Assembly: GCA_937988795.1 (NCBI GenBank)
Contig: CALKHY010000029.1
Span: forward strand, 1-5,059
Source of the DNA: an uncultured Candidatus Saccharibacteria bacterium
GTDB lineage: Bacteria; Patescibacteriota; Saccharimonadia; Saccharimonadales; UBA4665
Reading direction: 5' to 3'
Length of the DNA stretch: 5,059 nucleotides
Shown here in pieces: positions 1 through 5,059 of this stretch (position 1 is the first letter of the stretch; the number at the start of each line of letters is the position of its first letter). The notes beneath the pieces were generated by a model. It did no database searches. It was given only the letters and a program-made list of their open reading frames with translations, and was not told the DNA's origin. Both the position numbers and the translations under genes were made by a program.

Positions 1-24
1 CCCTACACGACGCTCTTCCGATCT
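1..24 (+). other. Residual Illumina TruSeq adapter (artefact)
   Basis: Bases 1-24, starting CCCTACACGACG and ending CTTCCGATCT, match the 3' end of the standard Illumina TruSeq read-1 adapter as I know it. They are followed directly by insert sequence that continues the ilvA reading frame (Val-Lys-Ile-Ile-Gly from base 26). The adapter happens to be open in the ilvA frame (bases 2-25), so an automatic gene caller would add about eight false residues to the N-terminus of the partial IlvA. The artefact also shows that the left edge of the window is a true contig or read end, so the missing part of ilvA is an assembly limit and not a deletion. Confidence 0.97.
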
Positions 25-25
25 G

Positions 26-946
26 GTCAAAATCATTGGCGTGGAGCCAGAGGACAGCAACGTACTGCAAGCCTCGCTGGCAGCTGGTAAGCGCGTGGTA
101 TTGCCGCACGTTGGCATCTTTGCCGACGGCGTAGCAGTCAAGCAGATGGGTGAGCACACCTTTAAACTGTGCCGCGAATTTGTAGACGACACCATCACTG
201 TAAATACCGACGAAATCTGCGCCGCCATTAAAGCAATCTTCGAAGCCATGCGCGGCATTGTCGAGCCAGCCGGCGCGCTGGGCGTTGCTGGCATTACAAA
301 GTACGCTGCCGCCGGCAAGCTGAAAGGAGCAAAGGCGGTCGCCGTCTGCTCCGGCGCCAACATCACCTTCGAGCGGCTCCAGTTCGTGGCTGAGCGCACG
401 CTGCTTGGCAGCGGCAAGGAAGCACTGTTTGCCATTACGCTGCCCGAGCGGCCAGGCGCGCTGCACGCCTTTTGCCGCGACATCGTCAACGGCCACAACA
501 TCACACAGTTTGCCTACCGCCTGCAGCACCGCGACAAAGCCCATATCTTTGTCGGCATCAGCATGAACGACGCTGCCGAAAAAGCCGCGTTTATGCGCAA
601 GATGCAGGAGCAAGGCTACCAGCACACCGACCTGTCTGACGATGACGTTGCCAAAGAGCACGTCCGCCACATGGTGGGCGGCATAGGCACAGAGACGCGC
701 GGCGAGCGGATATACCGCGTCAACTTCCCAGAACGGCCGGGTGCGCTGGGCGACTTTTTGCAGCACATGGGCAACCAGTGGAACATCAGTCTATTCCACT
801 ACCGCGGCATGGGCGGCGACACCGGCAGCATCCTGATTGGTTTCGAAACCGAAGGCACAGACCTAAAGGCACTGGAACACAAACTCGCTACGGCGAACTG
901 CGAATACCGGCCGGTTGACTCTAAAGCAATCGAAATCTTCCTTTAA
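26..946 (+). CDS. ilvA: Threonine ammonia-lyase, biosynthetic (IlvA), 5'-partial
   Basis: This is the C-terminal 306 residues of the PLP enzyme that deaminates threonine to 2-oxobutanoate, the first committed step of isoleucine synthesis in the cytosol. The E. coli protein is 514 residues, so about 200 are missing, including the PLP lysine and the glycine-rich phosphate loop. The fragment begins just after that loop, at the VKIIGVEPEDS strand. Counting from base 26, the rest of the catalytic fold follows, with VEPAGA near residue 79 and the SGAN motif near 109 that packs on the cofactor ring. Two tandem ACT-like regulatory domains span about 133-205 and 228-305, each opening with PERPGAL. In this family two such domains mark the biosynthetic, isoleucine-inhibited form, as opposed to the catabolic TdcB type. 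Isoleucine control here is therefore inferred. The GTG at base 41 lies inside the fold and is not the start. The stop overlaps that of the convergent sufU. Confidence 0.95.
   Translation, partial: VKIIGVEPEDSNVLQASLAAGKRVVLPHVGIFADGVAVKQMGEHTFKLCREFVDDTITVNTDEICAAIKAIFEAMRGIVEPAGALGVAGITKYAAAGKLKGAKAVAVCSGANITFERLQFVAERTLLGSGKEALFAITLPERPGALHAFCRDIVNGHNITQFAYRLQHRDKAHIFVGISMNDAAEKAAFMRKMQEQGYQHTDLSDDDVAKEHVRHMVGGIGTETRGERIYRVNFPERPGALGDFLQHMGNQWNISLFHYRGMGGDTGSILIGFETEGTDLKALEHKLATANCEYRPVDSKAIEIFL
943..946. other. Overlapping convergent stop codons (TTAA)
   Basis: The ilvA stop is TAA at 944-946 on the plus strand. The sufU stop is TAA at 945-943 on the minus strand. The two stops together form the palindrome TTAA, so there is no intergenic space. 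I found no hairpin followed by a T-run on either side, so any transcription stop for one gene must lie within the coding sequence of the other, or be factor-dependent. Confidence 0.95.
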
Positions 947-1326
947 TTGGCTTGTTTGAGTGCGTCTTTAAGTGTGCGGTAGGCGAGCAGGGCGCATTTG
1001 GTGCGGTTTGGCGTGAGTTGTACACCGAGCAAGCTCAGTGCGTCTTGTTCGGTGAGATTTTGGATATCCTTAATCTCGCGGCCTTTGATTTCTTCGGTGA
1101 GCAGCGACGCCGCGGCAGTGGAGACCGCGCAGCCTTGGCCGCTAAAAGCGATGTCAGTCAGGCGGCCATCTTTAATCTTGCCAGTCATTCTAATGCGGTC
1201 GCCGCAGAAGGGGTTGTCGCGCTCCACGTCAAAATCGGGGCTTTCAACAACCCCGCGGTTGGCCGGGTTCCGCCAGTTTTCGATAATGATTTCGCGGTAC
1301 AAGGGATCTTCTTGCATCTCCATCAT
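943..1326 (-). CDS. sufU: SufU-type iron-sulfur sulfur-transfer protein
   Basis: This 127-residue protein of the IscU/SufU family accepts persulfide sulfur from SufS and hands it to the SufBCD scaffold. The zinc/sulfur ligand set is intact: Cys41 and Asp43 in NPFCGDRI, Cys66 in GQGCAVS, and Cys111 in PNRTKC. The first three fall at the same residue numbers as in Bacillus subtilis SufU, which supports this start over the nearby Met2 and Met4. The NPxCGDRI motif and the lack of the LPPVK chaperone-binding motif favour SufU over IscU. It is shorter than the 147-residue Bacillus protein because only 44 residues separate Cys66 and Cys111, against 61 in Bacillus, so much of the typical Gram-positive insertion is absent. 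It is the last gene of the operon. Its ATG overlaps the sufS TGA by four bases (ATGA). The upstream GGGG is a weak ribosome site, so translation is probably coupled to sufS. Confidence 0.93.
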   Translation of the reverse strand: MMEMQEDPLYREIIIENWRNPANRGVVESPDFDVERDNPFCGDRIRMTGKIKDGRLTDIAFSGQGCAVSTAAASLLTEEIKGREIKDIQNLTEQDALSLLGVQLTPNRTKCALLAYRTLKDALKQAN

Positions 1327-2537
1327 GCCAACCCCAGCGTTCGCTTAACACTTGCTATACCTTCAACCAGCGCTTCAATGTCCGCGGTGGTGTTGTACAA
1401 ATACAGCGACGCGCGGACCGTGCCAGGGACGCCAAGCTGCTGCATGAGCGGCTGGGCGCAGTGGTGGCCGGCGCGCACTGCAATGCCATAGCGATTTAGG
1501 ATATCCGCCACGTCGTGGGGATGGACGCCCGGGATGTTGAACGAAAAAATGCCGAGCCGGTTTTCTTTGGTCTTAGGTCCAAACAGCTGGATATCCGGCA
1601 TGTTTGCAAAGGCGTCAAGTGCGGCCTTGATAAGCGTTTCCTCATGCTGGCGCAACGCGTCCTTGCCAATTGAGGTGATATATTCCAGCGCCGTACCCAG
1701 GCCGATGACGCCCTCTAAATTGCGCGTGCCAGGCTCGAATTTGGCGGGCACATCCGCCCATGTAGCGCCCATCTGATCCACGCGGGCGACCATGTGGCTA
1801 CCGAACACTGCCGGATCCATCGCCTCAAGCAGTTCTTTTCGGGCATACAACACGCCGACGCCAGAAGGGCCAAGCAGTTTATGCGACGAAAATGCCAAAA
1901 AGTCGGCACCTAAGCTCCGGACGTTGTCCAGCAAATGCGGCGCGGACTGCGCAGCGTCGACCAACAATTTTGCGTCGGCGCCATGCTCCCTAAAGTACTT
2001 GGCAATGTCAGTAATCGGGTTAACGGTACCAAGCACGTTCGAGGCGTGCGTGAGCGCGATGAGCTTCACGCGGCTCATGTCCAAGCGGTCGGTAACCTGG
2101 TAGTCCAGGCGGTAATCTTCGGTCAATGGCAGGAAAAATAGTTCCACGCCCAGATCTTGCAGTTGCTGCCACGGAAGCAGGTTGGAGTGGTGCTCCATCT
2201 GGGAGACAACGATAATATCGCCGCGTTTTAGAAACTTTTTAGCCCAGCCGCCGGCAACCAGGTTGATTGCCTCGGTGGTACCGCTGGTAAAGATAACCTC
2301 ATCCGGGCTTTCCGCGCCGATAAAGTCAGCCACGCGGGCACGTACCGCCTCGAACTGTTCGGTTGCGCGCTCGCTTAGGTCGTACATGCCGCGGTGGACA
2401 TTGGCGTTCGATTCAGTATAAAAACGCGTCACTGCATCAATAACCGCTTGCGGCTTTTGGCTGGTCGCAGCGCTGTCCAGGTATACGAGCTTGGGGTTGT
2501 GCGTGAAAATCGGGAAATCAGCTTTCCAGCGGCTCAT
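1323..2537 (-). CDS. sufS: Cysteine desulfurase SufS
   Basis: This 404-residue PLP-dependent class V aminotransferase-fold enzyme converts cysteine to alanine and holds the sulfur as a persulfide for SufU. It has the usual SufS length (Bacillus about 406). Visible active-site residues are TSGTTEA (85-90) for cofactor phosphate contact, His117 in MEHHSN, which stacks on PLP, Asp194 and Gln197 in VDAAQ, Lys220 in SSHK as the Schiff-base lysine, and Cys360 in RAGHHCAQP as the persulfide carrier. His341, 19 residues before Cys360 in HPHDVA, matches the Bacillus SufS histidine (His342) known to take over a zinc ligand position from SufU. E. coli SufS, which works with SufE, has tyrosine there. The partner is thus most likely the adjacent SufU. 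The start overlaps the sufD stop as ATGA and has a strong AAGGAG site eight bases upstream. The stop overlaps the sufU start in the same way. Confidence 0.97.
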   Translation of the reverse strand: MSRWKADFPIFTHNPKLVYLDSAATSQKPQAVIDAVTRFYTESNANVHRGMYDLSERATEQFEAVRARVADFIGAESPDEVIFTSGTTEAINLVAGGWAKKFLKRGDIIVVSQMEHHSNLLPWQQLQDLGVELFFLPLTEDYRLDYQVTDRLDMSRVKLIALTHASNVLGTVNPITDIAKYFREHGADAKLLVDAAQSAPHLLDNVRSLGADFLAFSSHKLLGPSGVGVLYARKELLEAMDPAVFGSHMVARVDQMGATWADVPAKFEPGTRNLEGVIGLGTALEYITSIGKDALRQHEETLIKAALDAFANMPDIQLFGPKTKENRLGIFSFNIPGVHPHDVADILNRYGIAVRAGHHCAQPLMQQLGVPGTVRASLYLYNTTADIEALVEGIASVKRTLGLA

Positions 2538-3094
2538 AGCGCCAGCTCCTTGGCTGCCCGCCGGGCCAGCGCAGGCGGGAAGGTGCTGATGATATCCTCA
2601 AGGAACCCTTGCACCAAAAGTTGCTTGGCCACCTCGCGGGAGAGGCCGCGGCTCATCATATAGAACAGTTCCAGCTCGCTCGGCTGGCCGACAGTGGTGG
2701 CGTGACCGGCTTTGATGTCGTTTTCCAGGATCTCAAGGCTTGGGATAGCCAGACCCTTGGCTTTGTTGGACAAAAGCAAAATGTGCGCGGCCAGCCAGGC
2801 GTTTGCGCCCTTGGCGCCCGGTACAACCGTGGTCAGACACGTGATGTCGGTTTTGGCCATGTCGCTTAACGCTGCTTTGACCACCACGTCGCTGGTGGTG
2901 TTTGGCGCTTCGTGCCGCACTTTGATGTCGAGCGCCAGGTTTTGGTCGCTGCGGCCGATGAGCAGGCCGCGGAAGGTTATGCTTGCGCCAGGCTCGGCCA
3001 GTACGATCTCATAGCCCAGTTCCGCCTCCTTGCCGGTCCAGAGCAAGGGAATAAACCGTTCCTCGTCGCACTTGACAACAATCTGCTGGCTCAT
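2534..3094 (-). CDS. sufD: Short (minimal) SufD-like scaffold protein
   Basis: This 186-residue SufBD-family protein partners SufB in the SufBCD cluster scaffold. E. coli and Bacillus SufD are about 423 and 437 residues. Here the N-terminal helical domain and most beta-helix rungs are missing. What remains is a short beta-strand region (about 1-60), the conserved core H-x-APNTTS (61-68), LLLS (106-109), the IPSLEI strand (117-122), and the C-terminal helical segment with FYMMSRGLS (144-152), the part that binds SufC in known structures. His131 in AGHATTVG matches E. coli SufD His360, needed for cluster formation. By hand, residues 61-169 align without gaps to residues 334-442 of the adjacent SufB at about one third identity (37 of 109). 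Both termini are well defined: the start overlaps the sufB stop (ATGA) after an AAGGTG site, and the stop overlaps the sufS start. There is no in-frame upstream remnant, because SufB ends canonically. SufD orthology rests on context and His131. A generic SufBD paralogue is the alternative name. Confidence 0.88.
   Translation of the reverse strand: MSQQIVVKCDEERFIPLLWTGKEAELGYEIVLAEPGASITFRGLLIGRSDQNLALDIKVRHEAPNTTSDVVVKAALSDMAKTDITCLTTVVPGAKGANAWLAAHILLLSNKAKGLAIPSLEILENDIKAGHATTVGQPSELELFYMMSRGLSREVAKQLLVQGFLEDIISTFPPALARRAAKELAL
2546..2551 (-). promoter_or_regulatory. Ribosome binding site of sufS
   Basis: AAGGAG on the minus strand lies eight bases before the sufS ATG, inside the last codons of sufD. 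It is the best Shine-Dalgarno match in the operon. It fixes the sufS start at 2537 and allows initiation beyond simple coupling to sufD. Confidence 0.8.
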
Positions 3095-4491
3095 CCGATG
3101 GCACCTTCCATAGAGAGGTTAATCAGCTGGTTGAGTTCGGCCGCGTACTCGAGCGGCAGCTCCTTGACGATCGGCTCGATAAAGCCGTTGACGATCAACG
3201 ACGTCGCCTGTGCCTCGGACAGGCCGCGGCTCATCAGGTAAAACAGCTGCTGCTCGCCGACTTTGCTGACCGACGCCTCGTGCCCCAAGGTCACATCCTG
3301 TTCGTTGACGATGTTGGTTGGGTAGGTATCTGAGCGCGAAATTTCGTCAAGCAAAAGCGCGTCGCAGCGCACGAACGACTTGCTGCCTTTTGCGCCGTTG
3401 ATGATCTTGACCATGCCGCGGTAGCTGGAGCGGCCGCCCTGCAGGCTAACCGATTTTGAGGTAATGGTGCTGGTGGTGTCGGGCGCCAGGTGGATAGCCT
3501 TGCCGCCGGCGTCCTGGTGCTGGCCCTTGCCAGCAAACGCCAGGGAGAGGATTTCGCCCTTGGCGCCGCGGCCGCTCAGGATAACCGACGGATACTTCAT
3601 GGTTACTTTGGACCCCAGGTTGCCGTCGATCCACTCGCCAAAGCCGTCTTCTTCGATCAGCATGCGTTTTGTCACCAGGTTGTAGACGTTGCTGGACCAG
3701 TTCTGCATGGTGGTGTAGCGCACACGCGCGCCCTTCTTGACCACGATTTCGACCACTGCGGCATGCAGCGAATCGGTGGTGTAAATCGGCGCGGTGCAGC
3801 CTTCGACGTAGTGCACGTAGCTACCCTCGTCGGCGATGATTAATGTGCGCTCAAACTGGCCCATATTGGCAGCATTGATGCGGAAGTAGGCTTGCAGCGG
3901 TATCTCCACGTGCACGCCCTTTGGCACGTACACGAAGCTGCCGCCGCTCCAAACTGCGGAGTTGAGCGCCGCAAACTTGTTGTCGGAAATAGGGATGACT
4001 GTACCGAAGTATTCGCGCACCAGGTCCGGATATTTCTGCACGGCGGTGTCGGTGTCGACAAAAATAACGCCTTGTTCTTCCCACTGCCGCTTTAGGCTAT
4101 GGTAAACAACTTCTGAATCGTACTGTGCGCCGACGCCGGCCAAATAGGCACGCTCGGCTTCGGGAATGCCGATCTTTTCGTAGGTATCCTTAATCTCCTC
4201 CGGCACTTCGTCCCAGGTGCGGAATTTCCGGTCCGCAGGGCTCACGTAATAATAGATGTCGTCAAAGTTGATGCCCGAGAGGTCCGCGCCCCACGTCGGC
4301 ATCATCTTTTGCTCGAACATCATGAGTGCCTGCAGGCGGAAGCGCCGCATCCACTCCGGCTCGTTTTTGTAGTACGAAATAGCCTCGACTACTTCGCGGC
4401 TAATGCCTTTGGGCGTGCGGAACACACTTTTGTCCGGCTTATGAAAGCCCAACGGGTAACTGGCTCTGATAGATCGCGCGTCGCTGCTCAT
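3091..4491 (-). CDS. sufB: Fe-S cluster scaffold protein SufB
   Basis: This 466-residue core subunit of the SufBCD complex receives sulfur and builds the nascent cluster. It has full family length (Bacillus 465) and is recognisably of the Gram-positive type from its N-terminal helical domain ([26 protein letters not shown]) through the beta-helix to the closing MEGAIG. It contains only two cysteines, at the two functional positions: Cys232 in [10 protein letters not shown] (E. coli Cys254, sulfur entry) and Cys376 in FVRCDALL (E. coli Cys405, cluster site). His404-Glu405 in GHEAS match E. coli His433-Glu434. Gln263 and Trp265 in MQNW and the lysine of VTKR (Lys275) match residues proposed to line the sulfur tunnel. 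The FYLMSRGLS helix (417-425) leads into the SufC-binding region. The start at 4491 is 12 bases after the sufC stop and has a purine-rich ribosome site. The stop overlaps the sufD start (ATGA). Confidence 0.97.
   Translation of the reverse strand: MSSDARSIRASYPLGFHKPDKSVFRTPKGISREVVEAISYYKNEPEWMRRFRLQALMMFEQKMMPTWGADLSGINFDDIYYYVSPADRKFRTWDEVPEEIKDTYEKIGIPEAERAYLAGVGAQYDSEVVYHSLKRQWEEQGVIFVDTDTAVQKYPDLVREYFGTVIPISDNKFAALNSAVWSGGSFVYVPKGVHVEIPLQAYFRINAANMGQFERTLIIADEGSYVHYVEGCTAPIYTTDSLHAAVVEIVVKKGARVRYTTMQNWSSNVYNLVTKRMLIEEDGFGEWIDGNLGSKVTMKYPSVILSGRGAKGEILSLAFAGKGQHQDAGGKAIHLAPDTTSTITSKSVSLQGGRSSYRGMVKIINGAKGSKSFVRCDALLLDEISRSDTYPTNIVNEQDVTLGHEASVSKVGEQQLFYLMSRGLSEAQATSLIVNGFIEPIVKELPLEYAAELNQLINLSMEGAIG
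3102..3107 (-). promoter_or_regulatory. Ribosome binding site of sufD
   Basis: AAGGTG on the minus strand sits seven bases before the sufD ATG, within the last codons of sufB. Together with the ATGA overlap it supports the start at 3094. The short SufD is therefore translated from its own proper start and is not the tail of a frameshifted longer gene. Confidence 0.65.
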
Positions 4492-4503
4492 ACGCCTCGC
4501 CTC
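4492..4503 (-). promoter_or_regulatory. sufC-sufB spacer with ribosome binding site
   Basis: This 12-base gap is the only intergenic space in the operon. On the minus strand it reads GAGGCGAGGCGT before the ATG and holds two GAGG copies. The upstream copy, eight bases from the ATG, is at the better distance for a Shine-Dalgarno site. There is no room for a promoter or terminator, so sufC and sufB are surely co-transcribed. Confidence 0.7.
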
Positions 4504-5059
4504 TTAGGCTAGATTCTCATAGCCTGACTGCTCGACCTTCTCGGCAAGTTCCGGCCCACCCGAGGCCACAATCTTGCCGCCTTTTACCACATGCACGAAA
4601 TCGGGCTTTACATACGCCAGAATGCGCTGGTAGTGGGTAATGAGCAACAGGCCCATGGGGTGTTCCAGGCTGTTTAAGGCATTTGCAATGTAGCGCAGCG
4701 CGTCGACGTCGAGGCCAGAGTCCGGCTCGTCCAGGATGGCGAACTGGGGCTTGAGCATGGCAAGCTGTAGGATTTCGGCTTTCTTTTTCTCGCCGCCCGA
4801 GAAGTCCTGGTTGAGCGAGCGCTTAGCCAGCTCGTCCGAAAAGCCAAGTTTCTTGGCCTGTTCAGCCAGCTGGTTGCGGAAGGCAATGGGCGAGACTTTC
4901 TTTTCGCCCTCGGCCTTCTGCTCATTCACGCACATGCGGAGGAAGTTGGCAAAGTTCACGCCAGCCACCTCAACCGGATACTGGAAGCCGAGGAACAGGC
5001 CGAGTTTGGCCCGCTGGTCCGGCGGCATGTCGGTAATGTCGGGGCCGTTCAGAATAATC
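4504..5059 (-). CDS. sufC: Fe-S assembly ATPase SufC, 5'-partial
   Basis: This is the C-terminal 184 residues of the ABC-type ATPase of the SufBCD complex, a soluble cytosolic enzyme that binds the C-terminal helices of SufB and SufD and drives their rearrangement. SufC is usually about 250 residues, so roughly 65, including the Walker A loop, lie beyond the right edge. Counting from base 5058, the visible parts are the NGPDITDMPPDQRAKLG segment typical of SufC, the Q-loop FQYPVE (about 25-30), the ABC signature SGGEKKK (87-93), Walker B with the catalytic Glu111 in ILDEPD, the D-loop SGLD (114-117), and the switch His142 in ITHYQRIL. The DVDAL stretch after the D-loop and the PDFVHVVKGGKIVASGG tail set it apart from transporter ATPases. 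The Met at 5028 lies inside the protein and is not the start. It is the first gene of the visible operon, 12 bases upstream of sufB. Confidence 0.96.
   Translation of the reverse strand, partial: IILNGPDITDMPPDQRAKLGLFLGFQYPVEVAGVNFANFLRMCVNEQKAEGEKKVSPIAFRNQLAEQAKKLGFSDELAKRSLNQDFSGGEKKKAEILQLAMLKPQFAILDEPDSGLDVDALRYIANALNSLEHPMGLLLITHYQRILAYVKPDFVHVVKGGKIVASGGPELAEKVEQSGYENLA

Noticed and set aside
41..43. GTG as the start codon of ilvA
   Set aside because: The frame stays open and homologous upstream (VKIIG before VEPEDS is a conserved strand of the threonine deaminase fold), so the gene runs off the left end.
906..915. Palindrome ACCGGCCGGT near the end of ilvA as a terminator or operator
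   Set aside because: It has no loop and no T-run after it on either strand, and it encodes ordinary residues (Tyr-Arg-Pro-Val) of the last part of IlvA. It is most likely chance in GC-rich sequence.
952..1491. A 179-codon plus-strand open frame antisense to sufU and the end of sufS
   Set aside because: Its translation shows no recognisable domain, it lies fully over two confidently identified genes, and GC-rich coding DNA often leaves such antisense frames open. The same applies to the other plus-strand frames between 1500 and 4500.
2534..3094. sufD as a pseudogene or frameshift fragment
   Set aside because: Upstream sequence is occupied by the complete, canonical C-terminus of SufB. The short gene has a ribosome site, coupled start and stop, intact motifs and no internal stop, so a decayed full-length gene is unlikely.
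4492..4503. Promoter between sufC and sufB
   Set aside because: The gap is only 12 bases and consists of a ribosome site. I saw no convincing -35/-10 pair in the end of sufC.
5026..5028. ATG at 5028 as the start of SufC
   Set aside because: The upstream codons to the window edge read IILNGPDITD, matching the usual SufC sequence before PPDQRA, and the Walker A region would be missing from a protein starting here.

Overview
The window is almost entirely protein coding. It is one end of a contig, probably a metagenome or single-cell assembly, because bases 1-24 are leftover Illumina adapter and not biology. Genuine sequence begins at base 25.

Layout. Bases 26-946 (+) carry the C-terminal 60% or so of a biosynthetic threonine ammonia-lyase (IlvA). 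From base 943 to the right-hand edge, everything on the minus strand is a compact SUF iron-sulfur cluster assembly operon. It reads right to left as sufC (5' end outside the window), sufB, sufD, sufS, sufU. The sufC-sufB gap is 12 bases, and the next three junctions are all 4-base ATGA start/stop overlaps. ilvA and sufU converge so tightly that their stop codons overlap in a TTAA palindrome at 943-946. There is no gene-free stretch of any size. I see no tRNA, rRNA, CRISPR, mobile element or convincing intrinsic terminator. The operon promoter must lie beyond the right edge.

How the genes work together. SufS takes sulfur from cysteine onto Cys360 and passes it to SufU, a zinc-type sulfur-transfer protein. 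SufU delivers it to the SufB-SufC-SufD scaffold, where SufC hydrolyses ATP to drive conformational change and a nascent cluster forms at the SufB/SufD interface. SufS has the histidine (His341) that in the Bacillus system takes over zinc ligation from SufU, so the sulfur relay is of the SufS-SufU type and not the SufS-SufE or IscS-IscU type.

Most unusual points. SufD is only 186 residues, less than half the usual length of about 420-440, yet it keeps its key histidine, has a good ribosome binding site and is seamlessly coupled to its neighbours. It therefore looks like a natural minimal SufD and not a broken gene. SufU lacks the insertion of about 17 residues found in the Bacillus protein.

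Organism. This is a bacterium using TGA as a stop (three of the five visible suf/ilvA stops), with moderately high GC by eye. SufB, SufS and SufU resemble Gram-positive-type proteins. The short SufD, shortened SufU and heavily overlapped operon suggest a streamlined lineage such as Patescibacteria/CPR (for example Saccharibacteria), but that is inference. A full isoleucine-regulated IlvA would be unexpected in the most reduced members of that group.
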